A stretch of 54,119 nt of DNA from the IMG/VR virus record IMGVR_UViG_3300018080_000222, positions 1 to 54,119 of that record; one strand, written 5' to 3'. This document shows positions 24,169 through 31,057 of this stretch, one piece after another. Under the pieces are notes generated by a model. That model was given only the letters and a program-made list of their open reading frames with translations. It was not told the origin of the DNA and did not search any database. The number at the start of each line of letters is the position of its first letter. Within the stretch, counting starts at the first letter, position 1. The stretch comes from a virus. The translations under genes were made by a program, and so were the position numbers.

Positions 24169-24489
24169 CTATCGTAGTGTCATACAGAATATAACCCACC
24201 ATCCGACCAAAAATAAGCAAACCGAGAGTCCGAATACTGAAACTGCTACACTCCATCGATAATCCTTGTGTCTAATAATATACACCATTAGGATGCAAGA
24301 CACCAAAGTGACAGTCAGCTTGAATGTTACCAGACCTACTGTGCCGTGGGTTTCCCAAATGTATTCTGCTACTGGGTTGGCTTCCTCGAAGTGTTCGACA
24401 TGACGATCACAATATAAAGTGGCACCTAAATCACAGATAGAAACCAACAAGACAATAGTTGGCAGGATGAGGTACCAATATCTTTTCAT
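24169..24489 (-). CDS. Membrane protein, about three transmembrane segments (106 aa)
   Basis: Starts MKRYWYLILPTIVLLVSICD; hydrophobic segments at ~5-20, ~54-72 and ~80-102. The motif CDLGATLYCDRHVEHFEEANPVAEYI resembles the D..T......EANP pattern I recall for DUF5658-type membrane proteins. It could be a holin or small permease-like protein, but there is no lysin nearby. The ATG follows the terminator at 24502-24530 by a few bases, so transcription from the upstream promoter would have to read through. Confidence 0.65.
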   Translation of the reverse strand: MKRYWYLILPTIVLLVSICDLGATLYCDRHVEHFEEANPVAEYIWETHGTVGLVTFKLTVTLVSCILMVYIIRHKDYRWSVAVSVFGLSVCLFLVGWWVIFCMTLR

Positions 24490-24501
24490 CGATTATCCAA
24501 T

Positions 24502-24530
24502 AAAAAGAGGGGACCGTCTTTCAGGTCCCC
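24502..24530 (-). terminator. Rho-independent terminator
   Basis: On the minus strand GGGGACC pairs with GGTCCCC around an 8-base loop, then TCTTTTTATT. It sits between the TGGTGTATAA motif at 24607 and the membrane protein gene. Confidence 0.85.
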
Positions 24531-24605
24531 GTTCTAAGGTAGCGAAACGACGCGCAAGGATGGCGTAACTAACTTTCGACGCCTGCTATTTGCCTCGTTC
24601 CATAT
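24509..24605 (-). ncRNA. Short intergenic transcript candidate, complement matches conserved 23S rRNA
   Basis: Bounded by a TGGTGTATAAT motif (24617-24607) and a terminator (24530-24502), a minus transcript of about 80-100 nt has no ORF. On the plus strand 24534-24547 reads CTAAGGTAGCGAAA, identical to the conserved 23S rRNA stretch after helix 69 (about E. coli 1925-1938). Then 24560-24568 reads ATGGCGTAA, also found a little further on in 23S. The intervening helix 71 hairpin is absent. The minus transcript would be antisense to 23S rRNA. Function unproven. Confidence 0.45.
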
Positions 24606-24606
24606 A

Positions 24607-24617
24607 ATTATACACCA
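24607..24617 (-). promoter_or_regulatory. TGGTGTATAA-class promoter-like motif
   Basis: Reads TGGTGTATAAT on the minus strand. Its TAA is also the stop codon of the 66-residue gene (GGT GTA TAA). It precedes the short 23S-complementary transcript candidate and the membrane protein gene. Confidence 0.55.
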
Positions 24618-24808
24618 CTGTCGTTACGAAATACCCCCAGAGCATCCTGCTTCCATTTAGGCCACTTTCTCCATATTTCGGTTGCCTTGTCTAGGGTTCG
24701 GAGGATAGATTTTTTCTTTTCTTCTCGGCTCTTACGACAGTTATCGCAAGCACATTTACAATCGCACATACAGCCTCTCCCTACCCAAATACCCACTGAG
24801 ATTTTCAT
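24608..24808 (-). CDS. Small cysteine-rich basic protein (66 aa)
   Basis: The start is set at ATG 24808 (MKISVGIWVGRG), with AAGGA ~9 bases upstream. The sequence CMCDCKCACDNCRKSR, followed by EEKKKSILRTLDKATEIWR, has seven cysteines within ~15 residues, suggesting a metal-binding cluster, then a basic helix. The last codons read SGV-stop inside the TGGTGTATAA motif. Overlaps the previous gene by 53 bases. Function unknown. Confidence 0.55.
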   Translation of the reverse strand: MKISVGIWVGRGCMCDCKCACDNCRKSREEKKKSILRTLDKATEIWRKWPKWKQDALGVFRNDSGV

Positions 24809-25133
24809 GGGTTTTATCCTTGATGACCTTTTCGATGTCCTGCGGTGTTTTCTCAACCGGTCCAACTATAGACAAACAGTCTATCTTCACAAAATGTTCG
24901 GTGGTAGCATTATGATCTTCTAAGTACGATATTGCCTCATCAACAGACACAATAGTCCAGTGTCCTTCTCTAATCATATGATCTGCATATCCTGGATAGT
25001 CTATGGAGACTTTGGCCTGCTCTATTTTCCCATCCATTCGAACTGTGTAACATTTTCTTTCTGATTCTACGACTACCAACAGCGTCCTTTCCCAATCGTC
25101 GCGGCTGCTGCGATAAATGAGTGGATATTCCAT
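24756..25133 (-). CDS. Hypothetical protein, paralogue of the neighbouring gene (125 aa)
   Basis: Starts MEYPLIYRSSRDDWERTLL. It shares a pattern with the N-terminal half of the 207-residue protein upstream (PLIYR; YTVRMDG versus YHLKRDG; ISYLEDHNATTEHFVKIDC versus LQYLEDHNVPTESFKKLEC), so the two arose by tandem duplication. Ends overlapping the cysteine-rich gene. The family is not recognised and no catalytic motif is visible. Confidence 0.6.
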   Translation of the reverse strand: MEYPLIYRSSRDDWERTLLVVVESERKCYTVRMDGKIEQAKVSIDYPGYADHMIREGHWTIVSVDEAISYLEDHNATTEHFVKIDCLSIVGPVEKTPQDIEKVIKDKTHENLSGYLGRERLYVRL

Positions 25134-25757
25134 CTAATCATCTCCCCCAAATGCACGTCGTAAGTTATCATCCCGTTGCTTCTTAAGTCTTGCATCTACG
25201 TCGTGAGAATTAGGATGGCGTCCGTAGTCTTCTAGGTTCCTCAAAACCCAATCTTGTTCGAGAGTATGGACTGATCCGCAACAACACATTCCCTGGATAA
25301 CATCGCATGGGTCATTGGACAAATAGAATCTTGGGGGCCAGTGGGACGGATACGAGATAGTTTCAGTACCCGTTGCTAGTTCCTGGCAATCTACACATAT
25401 CTTAGAATTGGGTGCTTGCTTATTCTTCTGACAACTGATACAGATTCCAGCCTTCAGTGGCATTGACTCCTCCTGTTTGCTAAAACATTCAAGTTTTTTG
25501 AACGATTCTGTCGGAACATTATGATCTTCTAGGTATTGCAAAGCTTCTTGGAATGATAATGATAACCAGGTTCCCATATTGATATTAAAAGTTATGCGCA
25601 ATACTTCCTGTTGCGGGATATTTGAAAATATTCTAAGATGTCCATCCCTCTTAAGGTGATATACCGTATCGGTAGAATAAAGAACACAAAAGACAATATC
25701 TCCCCAGAGTGTTTCATCTTTACCACGGTAAATCAATGGGCAAGTTGGCTTATTCAC
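25134..25757 (-). CDS. Hypothetical protein with duplicated YLEDHN module and zinc ribbon (207 aa)
   Basis: Starts at GTG 25757 (GTG AAT AAG), overlapping the stop of a mini-ORF. Residues ~1-90 carry the PLIYR ... YLEDHNVPTESFKKLEC module shared with the next gene. Residues ~100-130 form a zinc ribbon (CISC, CVDC). The C-terminal ~75 residues (WPPRFYLSNDP, MCCCGSVHTLEQDWVL, DARLKKQRDDNLRRAF) are a separate cysteine-containing and helical part. Preceded by a GAACAA-N16-TATAAC promoter. Function unknown. Confidence 0.6.
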   Translation of the reverse strand: MNKPTCPLIYRGKDETLWGDIVFCVLYSTDTVYHLKRDGHLRIFSNIPQQEVLRITFNINMGTWLSLSFQEALQYLEDHNVPTESFKKLECFSKQEESMPLKAGICISCQKNKQAPNSKICVDCQELATGTETISYPSHWPPRFYLSNDPCDVIQGMCCCGSVHTLEQDWVLRNLEDYGRHPNSHDVDARLKKQRDDNLRRAFGGDD

Positions 25758-25803
25758 GTTCCTCTACCTTAAACTCAAAAACCTCATCGGCTAGCTTTGA
25801 CAA
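25750..25803 (-). CDS. Mini-ORF (17 aa) coupled to the next gene
   Basis: A TTG at 25803 with AGGAG about 8 bases upstream reads MSKLADEVFEFKVEERE, and its TAA overlaps the GTG start of the 207-residue gene. It may be a translation-coupling leader or a real micro-protein; the TTG start and length make it uncertain. Confidence 0.3.
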   Translation of the reverse strand: MSKLADEVFEFKVEERE

Positions 25804-25845
25804 CAGTTCTTCTCCTGTTGGTCAAATGTGCCCTTTTCCACTACT

Positions 25846-25873
25846 GTTATACGATGAAACAGCCTACTTGTTC
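25846..25873 (-). promoter_or_regulatory. GAACAA-N16-TATAAC promoter
   Basis: On the minus strand GAACAA (25873-25868, within TTGAACAA) and TATAAC (25851-25846) are separated by 16 bases. It precedes the duplicated YLEDHN gene pair. Confidence 0.75.
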
Positions 25874-25892
25874 AAAAAATTTTAACAATTAG

Positions 25893-26705
25893 TCAGGTTT
25901 TGTCTTTATCGGCACATAGATCGATTTCAGCTTGTGGCAGGGTTCCGCCATTAATGTGTCTTCCAAAGTTACAATTGTGACAAAGGACTCTGAAGCCTTC
26001 CGGGAAGTTATTATCAACCAACCACTTATAGAACGTTGATCCATATTTATTGATTTGTTTCCGATGACTATTGCCCTCACCATCGTTTATGTGATCTATC
26101 GCTAAGCACTCGGGCCTACTCTCTCCGCAGTGAACACATTTGCCCCCATAATGTTCGATAACAATAGCCCGACGCTGTTCCCGCCTAGATTTGTCCTTAG
26201 CCTGAGTTGGTGATCCTTTGTACCAATCATTTCGCTTGTCGATGCAGGTTTGGCATCGTTTGCCTTTACCAGCCGGATGGTTTTTGCCACACTGAGAACA
26301 AAGGCCGCTTCGCGAATTACAGTCTCGCTTATCTTTCTGGAGAGAAGCCCGTCTATCTGCACATTGCTGGCAAGTGTTTTTGCCGGGGACAGCCTGCCTG
26401 GAGCAGAAAACACATTGACCTTCAGATTTTCTGGTAGCATACCTCTTAACATGCGCGTTGTGGCTATATTCGGATGCATTGGACCTGCAAGTTTCGCAGA
26501 GACGAGAAGAACCAACCGGAGGGTTTTCCCCACAGTTGGTACAAAGATTAGCCTTAATCTTTTTCTGTCTATGTCTCTCGGTTTTTTCAGCCGCCTTCTT
26601 AAGACAATACTCACACATTTTTCGCCCAGGTTTATTGGGCCTGCCATCGCGAGGGCACAGATCGTGCTCTTTTCGATAAGCCAATGTCTTTGGATCAGTT
26701 GCCAT
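25893..26705 (-). CDS. HNH endonuclease with tandem zinc ribbons (270 aa)
   Basis: The start is set at ATG 26705 (MATDPKTLAYRKEHD), with AAGGAG 8 bases upstream. Four CxxC...CxxC-type ribbons occupy residues ~15-165 (CPRDG...CEYC; CTNCGE...CETC; CVFC...CQQC; CSQCG...CQTC). They are followed by an HNH-like domain: CVHCGESRPECLAIDHINDG, YKWLVDNNFPEGFRVLCHNCN. The HINDG/CxNCN variant resembles phage HNH enzymes. It has its own GAACAA-N16-TATAAC promoter and follows the terminator of the tail tube gene, suggesting a movable expression cassette. Confidence 0.85.
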   Translation of the reverse strand: MATDPKTLAYRKEHDLCPRDGRPNKPGRKMCEYCLKKAAEKTERHRQKKIKANLCTNCGENPPVGSSRLCETCRSNASEYSHNAHVKRYATRKSEGQCVFCSRQAVPGKNTCQQCADRRASLQKDKRDCNSRSGLCSQCGKNHPAGKGKRCQTCIDKRNDWYKGSPTQAKDKSRREQRRAIVIEHYGGKCVHCGESRPECLAIDHINDGEGNSHRKQINKYGSTFYKWLVDNNFPEGFRVLCHNCNFGRHINGGTLPQAEIDLCADKDKT

Positions 26706-26727
26706 AACCATATCTCCTTCTATGTGT

Positions 26728-26755
26728 GTTATACGTGTAATCTTGAGGTTTGTTC
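26728..26755 (-). promoter_or_regulatory. GAACAA-N16-TATAAC promoter
   Basis: On the minus strand GAACAA (26755-26750) and TATAAC (26733-26728), spacer 16. It directly precedes the zinc-ribbon HNH gene, following the terminator at 26764-26796. Confidence 0.75.
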
Positions 26756-26763
26756 TCAAAAAA

Positions 26764-26796
26764 TAAAAAAAAGGAGTGGTCCGAAAACCACTCCTT
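26764..26796 (-). terminator. Rho-independent terminator
   Basis: On the minus strand AAGGAGTGGT pairs with ACCACTCCTT (10 pairs) around TTTCGG, followed by a T-rich tract. It ends the tail tube transcript and separates it from the accessory island. Confidence 0.92.
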
Positions 26797-26823
26797 CTGA
26801 GATATATCTTATATTGTTGTTCG

Positions 26824-27939
26824 TTATGTAGCTAGGCCAGCAGGGTCTTGCGTGTGAGTAACGCGTAAGCTGTTGAAATTCGAATAGTTGTAGCTTGTGG
26901 CGACATTGCCACCACCTGCATCCCCACCGCCGTAGCTCACAGACGATAGTTTGTTCTTCGCCCCGAGGTTAATTCTTGTACCCTCTTCAACCCAGATGAA
27001 AATCTTATGTTCGGTAAGGTTACTGCCACCGACTGGGTCTGCCATGGCGTCAATCAGATCACCCTCAGATGAAGTAGAGTCGATTGCACAGGTGACTTCG
27101 GTCGGGAACGAAACAAACCGGTGATACGGTCCTCGGCGTCCTAGTTCGAATAGCTCTTCACGACCAAGGTCCGTAGAAATCGTTACGGTCTGGAGGTGAG
27201 CAGCATATGCATCCCCGTCTACCAGGTTCCAGCCGTTGGCATCGATTCCATCGATCTCCGTGGGCCAAATACTACCACTAACACCAGTAATGACCCCAGC
27301 ATCACTCATGGAGCAACCTGAACCCATCAATACGTTTTCTCTACGGGCTACGCCACCAGAAGCAGCGAGAGAGAGTGGTTCATCTGAGCCATCGAATACA
27401 GATGGAGCGAAGTGGGTTAATCCAGAAGCAGTCCATTCCTTGTTATTGCCCACTAGGGTAATATCTTCGGTAGAACTACCCTCAACATTCAGTGTATACG
27501 TCAGAGTCGAGACGTACATACCGGACATACCCACAGACTGTAGCGGCGTTCCGGAAGCATTATCATTGGTATCTGGATAGATATTCAGAGCAGCAAAGCA
27601 CCGCTCATTGGACCTTCCAACCAGGGTCGCAGAAGTAGCACCAGGAGTTGCTAGGTGATACAGCAACGGATAGCCATCCAACACCTTCTGTGCTGTTAGC
27701 TCAATATCGGGGATACCCTCGACATTCTCATACAGTTCTAGTTGACCAAGCTCAAATACCTGCTCAAGATTGAATGTGGTATTTAAACCAACACTTTGAA
27801 CACCATGCGCAGTTCTGAATCCAGACGGGTGCGTTCCGGAACCAGCATGGAGTGCACCGGCGTCAAGCGGACATAATTGATCATGCTCCGCGAACCCCAA
27901 TGCCTGCCCGGCGTAGAAAATTCTTGAATTAACACTCAT
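26824..27939 (-). CDS. Major tail (tube) protein candidate (371 aa)
   Basis: A 371-residue beta-rich protein of low charge (MSVNSRIFYAGQALGFAEHD). It has repeated features: FNLEQVFELGQLELYENVEGIPDIE and STDLGREELFELGRRGPYHRF appear as two halves of the same pattern (~70-100 and ~255-290), suggesting an internal duplication typical of tube proteins. It has its own promoter-like motif and a strong terminator, as expected for an abundant protein. It follows the connector/neck genes and precedes (after the accessory island) the tape measure set. I assign tail tube from this; a spike or decoration role is less likely. Confidence 0.65.
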   Translation of the reverse strand: MSVNSRIFYAGQALGFAEHDQLCPLDAGALHAGSGTHPSGFRTAHGVQSVGLNTTFNLEQVFELGQLELYENVEGIPDIELTAQKVLDGYPLLYHLATPGATSATLVGRSNERCFAALNIYPDTNDNASGTPLQSVGMSGMYVSTLTYTLNVEGSSTEDITLVGNNKEWTASGLTHFAPSVFDGSDEPLSLAASGGVARRENVLMGSGCSMSDAGVITGVSGSIWPTEIDGIDANGWNLVDGDAYAAHLQTVTISTDLGREELFELGRRGPYHRFVSFPTEVTCAIDSTSSEGDLIDAMADPVGGSNLTEHKIFIWVEEGTRINLGAKNKLSSVSYGGGDAGGGNVATSYNYSNFNSLRVTHTQDPAGLAT

Positions 27940-27992
27940 CTTATTACCACCTCACTTTACAAAGGATACTTTCCCAAACTGTCCATCAATGT

Positions 27993-28003
27993 ATTATACA
28001 CCA
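27993..28003 (-). promoter_or_regulatory. TGGTGTATAA-class promoter-like motif
   Basis: Reads TGGTGTATAAT on the minus strand; the TAA is also the stop codon of the LAGLIDADG gene (GGT GTA TAA). It stands ~55 bases before the tail tube gene. Confidence 0.55.
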
Positions 28004-28773
28004 ATAGCACTCAAATATTTCCGTGTTAATGATATGCTAGTATTATCATAAAGAGCACACAATAATCTGGCTATATATTTACCAGCATACTTAATTTCCC
28101 AACAACAATCTGTTTTTTTATATGGCGATACATTCGGTGACCATCCCAAAATATGGCTTATGAATTGATGGAAATTAACAACTACATCATAGGTACCGCA
28201 AATACCGAGTATTTTCTTGCTCACCCACCCATCCCCATCAATCATCCCTCGCCAAAAATGCCTATTGCTTTTCAAAGCTTCGGGAACTTTAGCAATCCTA
28301 CTTTTTCGAGGAACAATCCCATATTCTGCCAATTTTTCCACAATTCTGTTGGAATAAATACTCAAGAAGACTCCATTTTTATTGTAATACAACGGCTTAT
28401 CAGAACCAACGAATTTTTTGAACTTTTCCAAGTGCTCCCAATCCTTAGCAGCCAACCCTAAGTTCAATTGCTTCGATCTTCTCGGGGGATGGTAGATATT
28501 ACCATCAGCCAAAATAAAGCCTACCCAATAGGCGCTTTCTTCCGTAATTGTATCGAAGATATTTTCTCTAATCTGATTCGTCCTTTTCGCGTTGCTGCGA
28601 TTCCGGACAAAAACCCCTCGCCTTTTTAATAGAGACGTAATCGTAACATCAGCAACATTATATTTAAATCCTAATTGTCTGGCAGACTTTCCTCCTTCAT
28701 ATTCCCCTATTATTTCCTGCGTTACTGCCTCGCTCGGATTCCACTGATCTGATCTACTTTTTCTGTCCTGCAT
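27994..28773 (-). CDS. Free-standing LAGLIDADG homing endonuclease (259 aa)
   Basis: An N-terminal helix-turn-helix (IIGEYEGGKSARQLGFKYNVADVTITSL) is followed by two LAGLIDADG motifs, AYWVGFILADGN (~95) and FWRGMIDGDGWV (~185), so it should fold as a monomer with two active sites. Its own TGGTGTATAA motif lies upstream, with AAGGAGG before the ATG, and it is placed between virion genes. Expected homing activity into the same intergenic site in phages lacking it. Confidence 0.9.
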   Translation of the reverse strand: MQDRKSRSDQWNPSEAVTQEIIGEYEGGKSARQLGFKYNVADVTITSLLKRRGVFVRNRSNAKRTNQIRENIFDTITEESAYWVGFILADGNIYHPPRRSKQLNLGLAAKDWEHLEKFKKFVGSDKPLYYNKNGVFLSIYSNRIVEKLAEYGIVPRKSRIAKVPEALKSNRHFWRGMIDGDGWVSKKILGICGTYDVVVNFHQFISHILGWSPNVSPYKKTDCCWEIKYAGKYIARLLCALYDNTSISLTRKYLSAIGV

Positions 28774-28794
28774 AAGTTCTACCTCCTTGCATTA

Positions 28795-28805
28795 CTTATA
28801 CACCA
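28795..28805 (-). promoter_or_regulatory. TGGTGTATAA-class promoter-like motif
   Basis: Reads TGGTGTATAAG on the minus strand, 22-32 bases before the LAGLIDADG start codon. Confidence 0.5.
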
Positions 28806-28820
28806 ACTTTATGCAATCCA

Positions 28821-29759
28821 TTATATATTTCCTACGTCAATTTCGATCTCCCAGGTGACCCTAGCCCTGAATAATTTAGAATTCAATGAATTAATTGTGG
28901 CTGGAGTACTATCTATCACTCTCATTAATTTCCAGGGATGGGCAGAGACCAAATCAGACCAATTTGTTGCCCCAGAAACCACATCGCCATATTCGTCAAA
29001 TGGGAATGTAATACCATTTAAATCAGCCAGCCAGAAGGTGCTCCGACTCTGGTAATCTAGCCAATCCATCAACAGATTCCTAGTTCCGGGACGATCGGCG
29101 AAAATGTGGAATGTGACATACCTGGTCTTAATTTGACCACCACCAAGCTGTAGTCCCCTTGCTGATCCATTAATTACCTCGATAAATACGCTGGGTAGCC
29201 ATATTTGATGCTCCCTGGTCGGGGTGCCAGACGGCAAAGCGTCAGTCTGAAACTCCTCAACCGCATTCAACATCATCGTCCTGAACTCGGGGTCATCTGC
29301 AAATCCAACATGTACCTGTCTACCAGTATATTCAAGTCGGATATCATCGTCATCGGCATTTTTGGGTTCATCGAAAATAACTCGCCCATTTAGGTAATCG
29401 ATGTGGTGAGCATAGATACCACCAGCAGTAGTAGAGTGGAAGTTTCCATTCACATATACTCCAGAAACACGGAATGGATCAGCACTGCCGCTGCCGAAGG
29501 TAACTCCACTTTCCCACACGAATTCCCTAGCGGATGCCTCCCAAACCCGTCCCTGGCCATATCTCTCATCTTCGACCGGATGCAATTTGGACTCATCGTC
29601 ATCCCAATGGCTGGCCGAGCTATACTCATAAATACTGAATCCACCATTGCGGACAAAGTTCCAGTCTGCGAACCACCTCAGGTTGTACAGAAGCTGATCG
29701 GTCATTGAGTATCCACCGAATCCAGCATCTTCGATTCCCTTAAAAGTTAAGGCACACAT
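28821..29759 (-). CDS. Neck / tail-completion structural protein (312 aa)
   Basis: A 312-residue beta-type protein starting MCALTFKGIEDAG, with a Gly-rich RBS (GGGGGG) just upstream. Residues ~95-160 (DPFRVSGVYVNGNFH, IDYLNGRVIFDEPKNADD) form a recognisable set of strands; ~210-235 (RYVTFHIFADRP) and 245-300 (WLADLNGITFPFDEYGDV) follow. It is last in the head-tail connection run, before the tail tube. Its assignment as a tail terminator or completion protein is by position only. Confidence 0.55.
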   Translation of the reverse strand: MCALTFKGIEDAGFGGYSMTDQLLYNLRWFADWNFVRNGGFSIYEYSSASHWDDDESKLHPVEDERYGQGRVWEASAREFVWESGVTFGSGSADPFRVSGVYVNGNFHSTTAGGIYAHHIDYLNGRVIFDEPKNADDDDIRLEYTGRQVHVGFADDPEFRTMMLNAVEEFQTDALPSGTPTREHQIWLPSVFIEVINGSARGLQLGGGQIKTRYVTFHIFADRPGTRNLLMDWLDYQSRSTFWLADLNGITFPFDEYGDVVSGATNWSDLVSAHPWKLMRVIDSTPATINSLNSKLFRARVTWEIEIDVGNI

Positions 29760-29771
29760 ATTCCCCCCTAG

Positions 29772-30467
29772 CTAGACCGTGGCCATTAATATCTTCGCTG
29801 CATCTTCTGCCACATGTGGTTGGCCCAGACTGTACTCTATAAAATTTTGGCCAGATTGTCCCGAAATTATATCTGGCAATACATACCCACCTGTGCCGCC
29901 AAGTGCCTTGAGTGAAACCATGATGGCCCTACCACTTCTCGACACCTTTTGAATCCTTACGTCTAGCTGTTGGTTTTCCCCACGAAACACTATGTCATAT
30001 GCCGCTTGACCGATATCGATAGTCGGGTCCATAAGTAGCCACCTAACGACCGGAATTACTACGCTCGAAGGACTAGAAACATATTGTGCGCCGGGAAGAG
30101 CCAAGTAACTATTCCAATCTCTCGGAACCGCCTGAATACGCAACGATACCTCCTTGGCACTACCGCGACTCAAAATCCTCACAGATGATCTAATCAGTTC
30201 GGCCATACCATCAGCAAGTGCATTGGCCATGCTATTCGTGAGACCAAAGTGCGCTGGCAAATCTTCCGGACCTTGTCCCCTAAGAGACTTGGCAACAGGG
30301 GTATTGTTGAAAGTAGTTACTAACATCCTACCAATTTTTTGGCTTGTGGTCGATGCCTTGGCCATTGCTCGTCTTGCCCACGTTTTCGAACCTTCCCTAA
30401 GAACTCCCTTAAAAAGCTGGGAATTAAAGTTCATAGTTGGTACCACTCTAATATCGAAATTAGCCAT
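29772..30467 (-). CDS. Neck or minor tail protein, HK97-gp10-like candidate (231 aa)
   Basis: The start is set at ATG 30467 (MANFDIRVVPTMNFN), overlapping the previous TAA (TAATG). The helix-rich N terminus (GSKTWARRAMAKASTTSQKIGRMLVTTF) is followed by an alpha/beta body with TPVAKSLRGQGPEDLPAHFGL. Size and position resemble gp10-like minor proteins of the neck and tail completion group. Family assignment is uncertain. Confidence 0.5.
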   Translation of the reverse strand: MANFDIRVVPTMNFNSQLFKGVLREGSKTWARRAMAKASTTSQKIGRMLVTTFNNTPVAKSLRGQGPEDLPAHFGLTNSMANALADGMAELIRSSVRILSRGSAKEVSLRIQAVPRDWNSYLALPGAQYVSSPSSVVIPVVRWLLMDPTIDIGQAAYDIVFRGENQQLDVRIQKVSRSGRAIMVSLKALGGTGGYVLPDIISGQSGQNFIEYSLGQPHVAEDAAKILMATV

Positions 30468-31057
30468 TATAGCAACTCCCAATAACTGATACAGTACCTG
30501 TCTTCTCTAAGACCCACGGGAATCGGCCCTTTGACCTTACGGACTCTCAACTGCATAACATTACGAATATCATAATTGACTATCGCAGTCTCGGCTCTCG
30601 TCAGACTGGGTGCATGTGTCAGGTAAGTCTTTATCCGTACGATACCCTTGTGGTCAGCAACTGATATACCGAAATCTTCTGCGTCATGCGGATTCCATTT
30701 CAGCAGAGCGTGGATACACTCCGTAGCTGCTGTTTCCAGAAAGCCTCTCCCCTTACAATATGGGCACCTACGTCCTCTCTCGAACGGACGTGGTCCTCCA
30801 GGTCTGTATACGCCATTCGATCTTTTGCGTATTGTATCGTAATAACAGTTGGTACACGGCGACTTGGTCGGGGTAAATTCTATCCACACGTATTTGCCAA
30901 GTTGATTGATAAGTGCATCAATTCTATCCTGGTATATGGTAATCAATTCATCACTAATCTGGATAGCTGCGTCTGGATCAAGGATGGGACATGATGAATC
31001 ATCAGGGACCGGGCTTCCATTCATAAATAGATTTAGCGTTCCACTCGTACTAGCCAT
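30467..31057 (-). CDS. Connector-like protein with CxxCxGxG motif, duplicate of the fibre C-terminal domain (196 aa)
   Basis: The start is set at ATG 31057 (MASTSGTLNLFMNGS), with GGAGG 8 bases before. The first ~15 residues keep one copy of the SGxLxLFxxG fibre repeat. From residue ~22 on (CPILDPDAAIQI) the protein aligns along its length with the C terminus of the 1869-residue fibre (residues ~1692-1869). The motifs shared are CTNCYYDTIRKRSNG, RRCPYCKGRG and the terminal PxPxGLREDxYCISYW. CxxC plus CxxCxGxG indicates a zinc site. It overlaps the fibre stop by one base (TAATG), so the pair is a tandem duplication; the function is probably in the neck or collar. Confidence 0.7.
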   Translation of the reverse strand: MASTSGTLNLFMNGSPVPDDSSCPILDPDAAIQISDELITIYQDRIDALINQLGKYVWIEFTPTKSPCTNCYYDTIRKRSNGVYRPGGPRPFERGRRCPYCKGRGFLETAATECIHALLKWNPHDAEDFGISVADHKGIVRIKTYLTHAPSLTRAETAIVNYDIRNVMQLRVRKVKGPIPVGLREDRYCISYWELL

